64,000 nucleotides of DNA, taken from Steromphala cineraria. Its lineage: Eukaryota > Mollusca > Gastropoda > Trochida > Trochidae. The DNA is taken from positions 61,078,575 to 61,142,574 of the forward strand of contig OU744725.1 in assembly GCA_916613615.1 (NCBI GenBank), given 5' to 3'. Of this stretch, positions 11,309-25,751 are shown in pieces (position 1 is the first letter of the stretch; the number at the start of each line of letters is the position of its first letter). The position numbers and the translations under genes were made by a program. The notes under the pieces are model-generated. The model saw only the letters and a list, made by a program, of their open reading frames with translations. It was not told the origin of the DNA and did no database searches.

Positions 11309-14075
11309 TTCTCTGGTTCCTCCTCCACTTTTGTATATATTTGTCAACATATCTCTTACAAGCTTGTCTATCTCAATACAAGTCATGTTCATTTATCCAC
11401 AAGTGTCAATGTTTGAAAAGGCAATGAAAGGAATATACATATTGTACCCTTCATAAAGCCATGCAGTAGGCAGCTTGAGACGATCACCCATACAGCAGGG
11501 GGAGATATCCATAGCACATTATGTCTCCTCATAGGTATGAAAGAGAGTTTCACATGGTGGGCAATAACCGGTTTAAATGACAGTTTGCTAAAGAGTGTGT
11601 GACTAATCGATTCCATGTACATTTCATTCAATCAAACACACACCCTATCAAAGAGAGCCCCTGTTGTATAAAAACCAATGGGTAAACGGGAGGGGCGATA
11701 CAGGGGAACGGAGGGGATCCCAAAACATTGAGGCCAATATCACCAAAGCGCAAACTAAAAGTAAAGAAAAAAATCACATTTCTGTGAACATTTGCCAGGT
11801 TTATCTCCATTCATCAAAACCGGTGACAGCATCGCATTAGCTTCATTTCTAGTGTCGAGTCGCTACACAATCGTCTATTGTTGAGAACTGGACGAGCGTC
11901 AGCGATTCATACGAGCACGGGGTATTGTGAGACCAACACTGCATTGTAGGCTTGAAAAGATCTTCTATATCGAATTGGCTACCCAGGTGGGGAAGACTGG
12001 GAGAGAGACGGTTTTGTGAGAACAAGTCGTAAACAGGGCACAGCGACACGTGCGAGATGGATACGATCATTGGGCCTCTCTGGTCGGTGTAAAGAAGTCG
12101 CTTGGTTATAGGTGATAATGCCCTGCTCGAGTCGGCTATCACCGTCAGCTCTTTTGTGTCCCTCGCACTTCTCAGACTGGGAAATAGCACTAAAGTGCCA
12201 TTGAGAAACGTGTTGATATCCTTCTTCGCTACTGTCCGACGTGAAATGTTCAATATGCTTGTTTGACTATAAAAGAGTCAAGGAGGTAGACTATCGTTCC
12301 AGAGCTTTGTATGATACCAGCCGCGATTTTGTCTTCCCCGCCTTGTTAACTTTCAATAATGCTGATTTGGCTAATTTGTTAACAAATTCACATGAAACGT
12401 ACATTGACACATTTTTGTGTATATATTTAGAAATAATTGTAAAATACGTCAATCGTAGTGTTAGATTCAGAAAATCATCTGAACTTTGTATTTCGATGAA
12501 TATTTACTTACTAAAAGTTTCGTTAAGACTAATGTATATTTACATTTCTTCCAGTACCAAATCATGAATATAGAGTGGTCGACTGACAGCAAACGACTTT
12601 AAACTTGGCGAAACATTTTATAATCCTAAGTTGGAAGGTTGCAAATTTAAATTTTGGATATACGTCTCACATCGTTGATTGTTAATTTTACAAGGGCTGG
12701 TCTCGTAAAGTTGATAGAATGAACTCCTCTCTACTCCTCAGACAAATCGTAAAGCTCCATTCAAAGTGAGACAGCAATCATAACAGCGAATTTCGAAAAT
12801 GTCAAACACATTTTACACAGTGATATTAAATTATAATATCTTAATGGCCCATGTTTGGATCAAACAAGCGGACGGAACGAGTCGGTTTAGAAGCGTGTCG
12901 GCAATCGCTGCTCTATTTTCGTGTTAGGCGAGACTGTCCTAATTTAGTAGCGGATTTTATAGACAGTTAGCGAAGCGCAACCACCGCATAACACCGGTCT
13001 GCCCACATCGTATCAGCACGCACTTGCGCTAAATAGTTTTTTGTCAAATCTTTTCAACGCCTTTAAAGGGACCGTACACTTTAGTACAATTTACCGTCAC
13101 GGGCCATCACTTTCACCGAGGCGTTTATTGGAGGGTGAGCGTAACCAGTCGCCCAGCGTTGCCACCAAATGAGGCTTATATTCAACTTGTGATTTTCGCG
13201 GTTTCATATTTTGTTTCAAACGAATAGAAAACGCTCCACGGTGGTTGGTTTTATGGCGTGCAGGATAGTTGGTAACATTTGTTGTGATTAAAGATGTTGT
13301 TTGATAGCCCATCCGCTTCAAATAGACATTATGGTTTGGAAATAAAACAAATTACAAATCGGGCCAATAAAAGTTGTTATTTTAGATATTTTTGCACAGT
13401 AATTTGAATAAGTTTTGAATAAATGAGGTAACACATGTGAGGTTATCTTTTTACACCTGAATTTTAATGTGTTTTAGTAAAAACATGAAGTAAACGTATG
13501 CAAACTTTTGATCTATTCCCAATCATCTATAATGTGTCCTGTTTCTGTAATATCTAAATAAAGCCCATTATTATATGAAAGGCCTAACTTTTTGAAAAAA
13601 GTTTATAAAAAAAATTCACGTTATGCCTAAAACAGAATTGTGTAAGGTGATATTAAATTCAAACGATTGCAAACATAAAGAAATCACGAAGGATCGATAC
13701 AAACTTCGATTATATATTTTTTCCAAATGCTATTTTGTTGTTGTTATAACCCAAATTCAAAACACTTTATGAACACAACAAAGCTGGCACGTTCACATAT
13801 CGGAGAGAGGAACACCCCGTACAGCTGTAAACACAGAGAAGTCTAAAACACCAAACAGTAGGCAACCAGACACTAAGTTCAAAGGTCAAATCATTAGGTA
13901 ATTAATCATTACCTCAACATAAAACAAAGCGCGAACTTAAATGGCAGCAGCGTGAAAATGACACAAGATCAGAAGTGTCTACAACTATCTATATGTCAGT
14001 GTGGTTGAACTACTATGATGACCTACTTCAGTACCTTGTTCTGACTTTCTATATCATTACATATCCGCATGCTAC
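11309..14075. other. No recognisable gene; GC-balanced blocks then AT-rich DNA
   Basis: 11640-12260 and 12840-13330 are GC-balanced and unique-looking. Open frames (e.g. 134 codons, minus, 11849-12253) show no known domain. A short AAAGGGACCGTACAC motif near 13065 resembles a mobile element end but lacks a partner. 13330-14070 is AT-rich and featureless. Confidence 0.55.
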
Positions 14076-14255
14076 TCTACTTAATTTTGGACATCTAAAT
14101 GCATAGAATTAAAGGCCAAGTTTAGCGTTTGCGCACCGATATGACGTAACCAGTTGTCGCACATAGCGGCAACTGGTTACGTCATATCAGTGCGCAAACG
14201 CTAAACTTGACCTCTGATAGAATGCAGTGGAATTAGGATGTCCAAGATTAAGTGA
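14076..14255. mobile_element. Near-perfect hairpin / fold-back element
   Basis: Core arms 14118-14160 and 14166-14208 are reverse complements over 43 bases with two mismatches, around a 5-base loop (ACATA). Arms contain AAGTTTAGCGTTTGCGCA and ATGACGTAACCAGTTG. Weaker complementarity continues outward to CTTAAT..TTGGACATC on the left and its mirror on the right, giving an element of about 180 bp. No coding potential. Best read as a fold-back MITE; RNA from it would form a long stem. Confidence 0.8.
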
Positions 14256-15378
14256 GATTGCTAACAATTTTTGATCGATAGTTCGAATTTTGTAAGGAAG
14301 TATCTATTTCAGCTAATCGACATTGCATAGTGTTAATAGGGAGGTTCAATGTTATTATGATCGAAAAATGGACAATGACGTCAATCGCAATTTAGGAAAC
14401 GTATCGAAAACAGTCGGAATGACGAGTTGATGCAGGTTTTTTAATAATTTAGTGTCCATGTGAATTGGGCGTGTGAATTTGCAATATATGACTGCTTTGA
14501 GATTTTCATTGAAAACATGTAATTATTTCCGTTTATATAGAAAATGACAAAAATATCAATTAAAATCAACATTACTTTCATGCACTTACAATGCTATCAT
14601 TGTAGTATTTCATTAACTTTAGTTTTCAGATTCAATATGTACTATCAAGAATACACTATGTTCTATTTTACTATTACTTTTTACTTTTACATGTTCTATG
14701 TTCTTGTGTGTTTTGAGCAATGATACTGCCACTGGCTGCTGTGATTAACGGCCTGTGGTCTGTCAGTTTGTTGATACCATGTTGCATGTACAATAACATC
14801 AGTATATAAGCAATATTGTCGTCTCGTATATAGTTGACACAAACACAAAAGCAACCAGAGAAATTATTTGCAATATTTTAAATATGATGCATTATGAGAA
14901 ATTTCAAAGGCAATTATTTCATGATCGACAAAATTTACACAGTTTATCTTCAAAGATTGATATTGAACATTATAAAATTTGAAATATGTTTAACTGACTG
15001 TCTTACTCAATTAAATCTACGTTACAAAGGATTGATCATGGCATGTCATCTTCCATAGGGAGATGGGCCGATGGTGACATGGTCTTGTGTGTGCATGCGA
15101 TCACCAGCCTTCACTCAAATTGACATTGACATTGAAATTGACACCGAAATTGAACTGTAAACATGTTCATAGCCAGAACAATTGACCATAAAGTTTAATC
15201 GTGGATGATATTGACATCATTAGAAACTGAGTTATTAGCATGAATAATCCAAATTGATTGATTTATTCATACACATCGCTGACGATTACTCCCATAGCAA
15301 AAAATATGTCACATCTACATTACCTGAATAAATAAAACGAAATCGTTTTGCTTACGGGATATGGAAATAATCAATTTT
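14256..15378. other. No recognisable gene
   Basis: AT-rich unique DNA. A perfect TGACGTCA (CRE palindrome) is at 14376-14383. A short GACATTGA-type repeat is near 15120-15150. Nothing coding is visible. Confidence 0.6.
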
Positions 15379-15464
15379 TATCATCATCATTATCATTATC
15401 ATTATCATTATCATAATCTATTTCTGTTTATATTTCTATCATTATTATCATTAATATCATCATT

Positions 15465-15503
<39 letters not shown>

Positions 15504-15590
15504 GTGGTCGTCGTCGTCATCATCATCATTATCATAGTTCGTATTAGTATTATTAGTATTATTAGTATTATTAGTATTATTACTATTATG
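15379..15590. repeat. Compound trinucleotide/hexanucleotide microsatellite
   Basis: Runs of ATC/ATT (TCATTA, ATC), then a short GTC/TCG stretch, then TATTAG-type repeats. Open frames on both strands (poly-Met/Ile type) are by-products of the simple sequence. Confidence 0.95.
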
Positions 15591-18085
15591 TCAAGCTCAT
15601 CCACGCGTTGTGTCATAACTAGGTGTTTGAGTCTAATGACAGTGGAAGAGAGACAAAGGCCATGCGTATATCGCGCTCATCAGCGCTAACTAGTAATTAT
15701 CTCTGTTATGTGGTGTGCTAGTGTTCAGCATAAACAAAGTCATGTTACATCTACTGTGAAATGTCACTCATAAATCATACTGGCATATATCAGCAGGGGA
15801 CGCATGCACAGAAGCTTAACATCACCAAAACAACCCACATATGACAATAGCACATGAACGGATTAAGTAGAGTTACCATTCCACTCTTTACAGAACCTGT
15901 TTCAGTCAATTTGCTATGAGTCACACATCATGATTTATATATTTATAACGTTTTTATTCTATTTAAAACAAATGGCATTTCGTGTTTTTATAATGACACG
16001 TCCAGGTCTTAGAATGAAACTACTGAAAACGTTGCGTGGCTATGCTAACACGTGCCAGTCTGATACTAACAGATGGCTTAGAAATGTGTTTTATCGCAAT
16101 TCTGATATGTCTATATTAACTGTATTTCAACCGTTAATTCCCTTTCAGCTGTCAGATGCGTATAAAGCTGGTAATGTTTTAGAGGCATAACCGCGGTACC
16201 TGCATTGCGAAATGAACACACTGTAATCATAGTCTTAACCATAAAGAAGGAAAATAATGAAAAATGTCACGAAGTATCCAATCTGCTTTGTTGACTAAAT
16301 GGTTTCATCATTTAATTAAATTCTCCGTCGCCTTGTTACAAAGATTTCTGCTCAGTTCCTTTTAATTTTCTGTTGATAAACGCCGAATGCTCTGAAGGTG
16401 GTATTTAGGGCAAAGTTGTCGACGATGTGGCTTTGTTTTGGGCAGCGAGGTAGCACCGAAAGGCGGGGCCAAGTGACGGGGTTAGATGAGGCCTCCCTGT
16501 CTAAGTACCCTATCATTTTCTCAAACGTTTTATCCCTTTCACAAGCCGATATGATTTCGGCTTATTTTAGCAGTAAGTGGTCCTTTTCACTGCTCCCTAT
16601 CCGAAGCCTTCAGTAATGGTCTAAACGCTGTTGTCAGCCCGCAAACAATGAACACGACTCTAATAGCGGATTTTAGACAAAATCGGCCGAAAGCAGATCC
16701 GTGTAGTTTGGAGTACGCCAGACCGTCCAACCCTCACCCGGTGTCACTTGCGTACTAAAGCCGCAGATGGCAGAGCCGCTGGTGAAGATGAGGGATCAGG
16801 GAGGGACGGCACGGGTCTCTGCCACCCCGTCCCCCAGAGATATCTCACTGTCCGACCCCACCCGGGTTTGACACCACGTCACCTCGCAACCACATCCTCC
16901 ATCAGTACGATTAGGCAAGTTGGATTTTGGTTACGACGACCTGTAAGGCAATACGCATGCGCCACTTGAGAAAGGGGAAGGTGCCAGTCATTGAGGAGCC
17001 ACTACAGCGGCATAAAAGTTTGAACACTCAACGTCTTAAACTCTTAAGTGGTGGACTTACGCTAAAAGCACATAGTGCATTATTGTGACGTCACACCATC
17101 GGTCTATGATTTCATGAAACCCGCTAAAGTTATGAAAGTAAGAAGTCAGATGTCTGCATCGTCATCGTATATGACAGCTTTCAAATATTGTTGTCGGAAC
17201 AATAATTTCATGATTTTTTTCATGCACCAAAGTTGATATTATCAATCCATTTTTCTCCCATAGAGCAAACCAATATCCCGTTTTTGTCCGATATTATGTA
17301 TCAACGATATCATCATATTTGAAGAAGCAATTTTCTGATCTTTAGTTATTTTTGTGACCAATCCACAATAATGCACAATTAACATACGGCATATCTTGGA
17401 TATGTCATCGAAAGTGTGGGAACATTTATATTTGTCATTTCAGTTAAACGTCTGAAGTTAAGTGCCATTTCATTTTCAATGTTAAAAGGTAACCAGCAGG
17501 AGACTACCGGAAGTCTCGATAGTATCTCACAACATGATGGGCGTGTTTCCTTGACGCAGGAAACAATATGAGGCAGCGTGCAGAAATCACAAAACGTATC
17601 CACCCACAATAATTTGACGCACGCAATGACGGGGAGCTTGTAAAGACTATCCCACAAGTACAAACTCCCCGCAGGTCAGCGCTGAAGGTCGGAGAAGAAC
17701 AGGGTGTGTTTGTGACAACCACACATACACACACTACCTGAAAACAGTCATATCCGGACCTGTATCGATGTTATTATAGAGAATTAGACGAAACGGATCC
17801 GAGGAGCAAAACAACGGGAGTAATTTAGCAGCGAGGAATTTTTTTGTCGTCTGCCGTCTGGTATAGCTCCTCGCCTTCAGTAACAGAGAAGAGAAGCCCG
17901 GGGCGGCAAGTCGATGCCCCCAAACACTGCCTTTTAACTTGTCTGTTTTGTCAGAAGCATCTGTGGAGGATTACCCAAATCTGAGGCTGGAGAGAGCAGG
18001 GGAGACGTGAATGATCGCCAACTACTCTGGTCGGAACATCCACAACTGAGTTCTTCACCCGACATTCTTAACTTAGCGGAATTTA
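15591..18085. other. No recognisable gene; extended GC-balanced region
   Basis: 16380-16990 and 17450-18060 are GC-balanced with several overlapping small frames on both strands, none recognisable. It holds an NRF1-like palindrome CGCATGCGCC (16954-16963) and a perfect TGACGTCA (17086-17093). The motif TAGCGGATTTTA near 16660 also occurs near 12950. A candidate regulatory or noncoding-transcript region. Confidence 0.5.
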
Positions 18086-18450
18086 GTGCAGTGTATGACG
18101 TAACTGTGTACTTTTAATAACGTACGTCTTCCTTGTGTACCTTAAAATGACGTATCTTAGATACACACCTCTAGGTACATCTATATTTTATAACTGCATT
18201 GCACTTAGCGTTGTACTTTTAAGTGATGAACCGTTGACTGTTGTATTTTAATATGTCTCTGAGTGTTGTCCTTTCCAATAGTTTATATTTTACCAACGAG
18301 TGTTTTTCTTTCATGTAGATTACCAACGAGTGATGTATTTTCGATTAGATTACCAACGAGTGTTGGACTTTCCAGTAGATTATATTTTACCAACGAGTGT
18401 TGTACTTTCCAGTAGATTACCAATGAGTATTGTGCATTGCAGTAGCCTAA
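18086..18450 (+). repeat. Decayed tandem repeat, unit about 30 bp
   Basis: Units built around ACCAACGAGTGTTG..CTTTCCAGTAGATT are clearest at 18290-18430 and fade leftward into TTGTACTTTTAA-type variants. Unit length varies because some copies carry an extra TATATTTT. The plus-strand frame here is a repeat by-product. Confidence 0.75.
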
Positions 18451-21400
18451 CTTTGAAAGTTGTTCTTGGCGTAATGTTCATTGTGTGTTATACTAAAATG
18501 TCAAACTTCTTTTATTTTGGCTGAATATTTGAGTTTTGGTACCAGTACTGTCTTAGTATAATAGAATCTTATACCACTTCCCATAAAATGTGTGACCACT
18601 AACTGTCACGTGCGTGCATGTGCAGGCTCCGTGACAGCAATGGTGATACATAACAAACTGTCAAGATCTGAGTTTGCAAATGTTCCCTGGTTCAGTGACC
18701 TCCCAACAATACATAGAAGTTTAAAATTTGGTAGGATCAACACCATGGAAGGAATGGAAGGAATGACTATATTTCATTTCACAAAATATTTTACCAAAAT
18801 ATAAACAAAATGCAACGCCTTAAAGAAATATTGTTAACCATTTACATTTTCATTTACATGTCTTAACGTTCATGCAGGAAGGTTAGAAAATTCTTTCTGT
18901 TGCTCAATCTTGCTTTCAAAATGGGAAATTTGTCTTGGATAACTTTTTGAATTGTCAAACAAAGTTGTATAAGCAAAAGGATCACAAACTGATCTGTGTA
19001 ATCTTAAAGATCACGCAGTTAGCAGCATGGCGTTTCATATGTTGCATTAAAAACAAAAGCGAGAAGGTTAAGTTACAAAAGTTAAATCGTCAAGATTCTC
19101 TACTTATTCAGATAAACATATAATAAGGTGGATATCTACATAAACGAGAATAAAGATCTAGCCCCTTTAAAACTTAAACCCAAAACTAATTTGTTTATAC
19201 TCGTATGTCGGGTAAATAAATATATATCTATATTAGTCATAGACCGCCACCATTCTGTCTTAAGGTGTTGAATACAACTTTAAACCAGAGATTAATCATA
19301 GCCATTAGAAGCAGTATAGCATTTCCTTTCCGACTAGCCTCTCTACGTCCTTAATCCAGCTGACAAAGCCAGACCTAATATGGCGGATAGTCACGTGACA
19401 TGTGATATAGACATCTCCACAGGGCTGGGGATTCTATATACACCATACAGTACTACCAACAGATTATCGGTTCTGTTGTTCATCCATTATGTCTGTCTGA
19501 TAATCCAGACTCTGTATGGGATTGAAGAGAATATACCTGAGACATCATAATCAGAGGTATCTGTAATTGTAACGTTACAATAGGGTGATAAATGTCATTT
19601 TGATGTTAGATTTGTACTTTCGCTTTTAGTTTTAACATTTGCAATAGATTGATTTTCAAATTGGAGATATCTACTTTTTGAATGACATAGTAACAACATT
19701 TTATTTGAAAATTCAGAACTTCAGAAATTGACGTATTATATTCAACGACCTTTGCAATAATCTAATTACGACTTTTAATCTGGAACTCTCATTTGAATGA
19801 TGATGTCGTGAGTCAGTTGACCGTTATGACTTCAAGCTTTGGCTGGTCATACATAAACACATATTTGGTATAGAGATCTCACTGCATAATCTTTTTTAGA
19901 GATTGTATCATAGATACATCTTTAAAAAACGTCGGTTCTATAAAACAACGACGAATTCGAAACATATCTTCATACGTGTACATGTTTATACAGAAAGGTC
20001 GTACATATTAAGGATAGTATCTCATTCAATATTCATTGATAGTATCAATATTCATTGGAGCTATGTTAAAACTATATATCTTCTTAATTATTGTAAATGA
20101 CAATGGAATCGAAATTCATAATGAACGTAAGGTTTTGGAACGTAAGTTCCACGAAACATATGATTTGTAGTGCGGCTGAAACAACAGGTAAACTCATTGG
20201 CATTTGATAAGTGGAGGCGAAACGATATAATCGTTATGAGTTATGATCCGTTGATCGTATAGCAACTTTACACTCAAGAATAAAGAAATTTCTACACACG
20301 AAATATTAAAGTCATATGAAACCTAATATTTGTTGTCCAATTGCTTACTGTACGTACATGTTTGTATTCCTGAAAACAAATTTTGAGTTACCTATTGTAA
20401 ATATGGTATATGCTACGTCAATGCTCTAAGTACATTTCCTCTTGTACGATGTAGCGATGTCAGATGTACCATAAGTTGAAGACACTGTCGGGAACAGTAA
20501 AGCGGTGATCGGATTACCCTCAGACTATTAGGGTACTAATTCAACGCAAACACCGTCCTGCTTCAAACCGAGACTGAATTAATCCCAAAACCTCTCTTTA
20601 TAAAAGATAAGTCACATTGAAAGAAAATTTTACAATTACTTAATCTAATTGGGTGAACTGTACGAGTCTGAGAATGGTTAATATCCACGACAACTTGTTC
20701 CCTCAGCCCCTTACCAATTTGACTTAATAGACATTGCAACATCAAACATCATCAAAAATAAATTTCGCCAATGAATACAAAGATTGGAATGGATTTCATC
20801 CAATCAGGTTAAAGAATGAGCGGACATCAAGAGACTCAAGTCATTTTTGACCAATAAAATCAAAGGCCGCAAGATCCCTAGCCAATCGAAAGTAATTGAT
20901 TTCAGACGTTAAATTAGATGGATGGATGTCTGGCCGTCAACCTCTAATCATGATAAGTAAGCTGTCGTTGTCTATTTCAGCGCTATGTACAAATGACGAC
21001 ACGTGCTCGCCCTTCCAGATTGCCCTGGGCCTATGGCAAAGGTGATCAATGCTTGAAAAATGACATAATCATTATAAGCCGGAGAGGATGACATCTTAAT
21101 GACAGATCAGCGTGCTTTAGTAGCGATGATATAGACAGGTGTTAATTTCACGAGATATATATGTGATTGTAATTGAATCACTCAATTTCTTATGAAAGTG
21201 GACATGTGATGTATCACCTCTTTTGTAGCATCAATTCATCATCGTCAACAAGCAATACGTATTGATGATACACAAGTATAGGCGAGGGTGTATGAGTACA
21301 CACTTGACGCTTAAATGTGTGTATGAGAACGGAAATATGACTCTTAATGGTATCAATAGCAAAAGGATATGAGTAACTTTGAGCAAATCATATCCTTGTT

Positions 21401-24400
21401 GACTGAGAATCATGTTTTATATACATTAGTCACACATCATTTATTGCCTGAGCGGCAAGGTACTTATTGAACTTTAGCGGAAGGTTTCAAAAGCCTCAAC
21501 ATGAATATTTTTTATTTGGTTGTGCTATATTTACATTCAGATTGAATCATTTCATTATTTCTTGTCATCTTAATTTAGCAAGGAAGAAAAAAACTTTAAG
21601 GCAAATGCATCCTTATGGTTGGTTCACTGAGTGATATTTGCAAATAGGTGGTCAAACTTTACGGATGTAAATTTAATCTTTACATTTTCAACATCTTGGT
21701 GAACATTTACATTTCGCTTTAAAAAATAAAGTACAGGATTAAAAAAATATTTGATTATAATTTTCATTAATCATTTTTTCAATTTCCTGGTAAGAAATAA
21801 ATGTTTTCCCATTCTGACGACCATGCTCGACTGGACACAAGTGTCACATCTTTAACTCCCGAGATGGCCAGATAAACTTGTTGTATGAATGAACACCTTT
21901 AAAGTGACATTCTCCCCGACCTCTGCCGGAAAAAAACTTTCCAGCCTAAGGGTACAAAAATTACCTGTTTAGATCAACACCTGTTTTATAAGTCACCGAC
22001 TGAAGCCAACGTATGTAAAGCTAAAAGGCGATGGTAAGAAACAAACATTTTAGTCCGATCTTGTCCCATGTAATGTCTCTGAAACCCTACCCTGGTAGAA
22101 AACAGGGGGGCCAGCTGTCTCTTGACCCTGGGGAAGATTTGAGGGTGGGGATTTAAAGATCATGTTGACCTTAACCCATGGAGTGTGGGAAATATACCAA
22201 TACCTTTATACTTTAAAACAGGACCTTTGAGGGTTAAAGTTCCACTCCGTGATTTTCACCACATAGTTTTGCTTTGATACGAACGTACATTGCATATTTC
22301 ATGATATTAATTTTCAAAGTCTCACATATTTATTTCCAAATGCCAATAATTAGATACAAAAATTAAATTCTTAAAACAGTCATATATATTCGAAAAAGCT
22401 AAATTCACACGTCAAACTTACACGAATATTAGTTATATACATTATCAAACTTTCCACCTGACTGCCTCAGATAAGATAAAAAATACATTGGACTGATTGA
22501 CGCGCGTCATTGTGCGGTTTTCAATCACAATCGCGAAGTTGAACCTTTGTAAACTTTGCGACGTCGATACGCTTTAAAATGATACTTTCTTTCAACAATC
22601 GAATATCTCGATTCGATTACGCTTTTGGTATAGTTGAGCATATATGACCCCTGACATCTCACGAAGTGGCCCTTCAATGTTCACCTCCGTATACGGTTCT
22701 TACCTCGGCATCTTTGTGAATGTACCTCTAAATTTAATATGTGTTCGATATATTTCTTTTCTTAACTGAAAAGACGTTGATGAGGAAATGGTATTATAAT
22801 GCTTGATCTGGTATGTTAATTCATCAGTTCATTATATATGGCAAATCTTATACTCACTCAATACTTCACTCGTATGTAAGATGATTTTATGTTTTCAGAG
22901 CTTCGCGCTTATCACATTTAGAAAACAGTTCTTGCATGGTTGCAAACGGTACTCGCAATAGAATACTCACATTTCAATCGTTGTCTTAGTTTGATGATAC
23001 CGGATTTCATCACACAAAGTAAAGAAATGAAGCAACGGTTATCCCCCCAAAACACCCCCCCCCCCTAACACCCCATTTATTTCCCCAAAAATAATCAGAG
23101 CAACACTCTTTTATCATGTTAGTCAACTCCCCTCTTTGATAATGAAGACACTACCTTATCCAAACTCAAAATGTGTTATGTTGGAATGAAGTGTACGGTT
23201 TGTGAAATAATATCATATTCTCAAAGAATATTAATTTTTTAGCATTTTGAATGGAAATATACAATAGTATAGAAATAGAATAATAATATTGTAGTGTAAA
23301 ATCCTTTAAGTTATTTAAAATGAAATAAAATGATGATTTTAAACATCTTTTTGAAAATTAAATGCTGATCTCATTAAATACGAAATAGTGTTGTATTTGC
23401 TTATAAGAAAAATGCAGACAATGCTGGGGGCCATTACGGATTGAGGTTATTTGATAAGAGATAACAGCTCCAAGCATCTTCTGATTTATCTTAAATAGTA
23501 GGGTTCATTGTGTTAGATGAAATAGGTGCTTTCAAACCCGGAAGTTATCTTTTTAGGTTCATTTTAAATTAGGGCATATAGCTGAATAAGATGTTTCTTT
23601 CAGATTAATCTTTGATGTGATTTTGTGATCTGGTTGACATTTCTGGCTTATATTTTATTATTATCTTATTTTTTATTATATTTATCCGATTTTGATATAT
23701 ATTCAAACGGTATATTTTTATTATTGTAATTTTAATTTTGTTAAACTTTATCTTTCGATTTTGTTATCCTTAACTATTTCATGTGATCATTTGATATAAT
23801 ACATAAGAAGATATAATATATTTGTATATGATTAAGTCCAAATGCGATTATTTTATACTTGGAATTTGTAAACAACATTTAGATGAAAATATTGAAATAA
23901 TTCCGAAACAAATACACTAGTATTTCGCGACTAGGAAAAGTTGACGATTGATGTTCCCTCATTTGTAAAAAGGAGCCTCGGTATAAAACATAAATAGAAC
24001 ATCGTGTGTCAAAAAGAGGAAGAATCCCCAGTCTCAAAATATCAACGTGATCGAAATACCAATCACACCGATATGCTAAGTGTTTATAGCCAGAACTACC
24101 CAACCGGTTAACTAAATGAACCAACTCACGTAATTGATTTTTCACGATATGATTTATGTCTATTGCATAATCTATCACTCCTGATACGGCCACTATCAAT
24201 CAAACATGACATAGTGAAGGCCACGCTTTTATGTAGTTTATTATTAGTTTATCATGGCATAAGTACGAGCCCTAATACGAGACAAGGCTGTAAGATGCCG
24301 TTCATTCACCATTTGCGGATCATTCCATGGTATGTAAGAGCAAACACTACCTTGGAAGAGGACACGTCTTCAAACACATAGGTAAGGTAAAAGCTCTTGA

Positions 24401-25751
24401 AATCACTTCATCTGCTCTCCAACTCTCCCAAACCAAGATCGTCTCAAGGATCAGGTAAACAGGGAACAGGGAAAAGAAAATATGGAATATGGACTTAAAT
24501 GGCTTTGTGGAAGGGTCAGGCTTTTAGTTTTATTCCCAAGTGAGCAAGTGCTGAACTGTCTCCTGTTTGTCACACTGGAAACAGATGGGGGGAAGTAGAC
24601 AAGGTCCTTCGTCACCCCCTTGCGTTTTGTTTGTCCGTCATTATACGGGCGGGGGTCAGTGGATTAACCCTCAATTTGGCACATACCGCCGAAATATAGT
24701 GTTCTACGACAGAGAGGCAGGTTCTCGAAGCTTCTTGCTTTGTTCTTGAGGGTCTCATGTGACGTCCTGCCTGTTATGGTGCCGTGCAAAGCTAGAGTTG
24801 TGACATTTATAACTTTATTATTAATCTTGTCAAAATATGGGCTAGCCGGACCCTGTTTCTCAGTGAAAGCCTGTCGTTAAGTTTCCCCGAGTCCTTTCTG
24901 GTTCTTTGTGGAGTTGAGACATATGTCTAAATCTGATGGGCGCCAGACAGTTATTATGAAATGACAATGTAAACTACAAAGGCTTGGGTTTTATACCACA
25001 TACACATGATTTCTTTATATGAAAACAAAACTTTCCAGAAAGAGTTTAATGGCTGTAATATGCAGTAAAACGGCCAGACAGTATTTTCCTCCTACTTTGC
25101 TTAGTTTTAGAATGAAATATGTCACCACTGGATTTGATAAATTACCAAAATTATATTAAACAGTTATAATCAAAATTTGACTTTTTGATGTACATATTTT
25201 CATTTGGTGCATTGCGTGAACTATTACAATGTATATATTCATGTCTGATTCGTTTCGTTTAATAGTATAAACAACGGTTAAAACGGAAGGTCAAACCATC
25301 ATACTGCAACCATGACTAAAAAGGGTTGCGAAACATTTGGTACCGTGAAATAATTCTAAGGTTTTATCTTACGCATTTTTGGCAAATGATATAAACAGGA
25401 GGTTCTAACCCCGCTTTGCTTACATGATATGTTTTTCTTGCAAAAGATATGGTACATATATATAAATTATTGCCCAAGGAAGTGTGTCATAAGTCTCGCC
25501 GGAGTGCGATTTTTTAAAGACAAAACGTAGACGAGGGTGATATGACACACTTCCGAGTGGAATAACTTCTTTGATACAAACTTAAATTCTGAATCCAATA
25601 AAAACATCCCGGGTACCAACATAGACAAATATGGTTTTATGACGTCACAGACGACGAAGTGATACATGCACCGGTGCTGATATCGAAAATATGTCATACC
25701 GATGTTTCATCGTTTTATTCATAAGCTACTCATATTTGTTGACGTTAAGTT
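18451..25751. other. Long stretch without recognisable gene
   Basis: Mostly AT-rich unique DNA with no frame above about 106 codons and no recognised motif. GC-balanced islands lie near 19370-19450, 20900-21060, 22010-22260 and 24400-24960. A C-rich tract at 23043-23095 (four C-runs, one of 11) could form a quadruplex on the minus strand. TGACGTCA is at 25640-25647. Confidence 0.55.

Noticed and set aside
11849..12253. 134-codon minus-strand ORF
   Set aside because: No recognised domain or splice signals, and the translation resembles no family I know. Treated as a chance frame in GC-balanced DNA.
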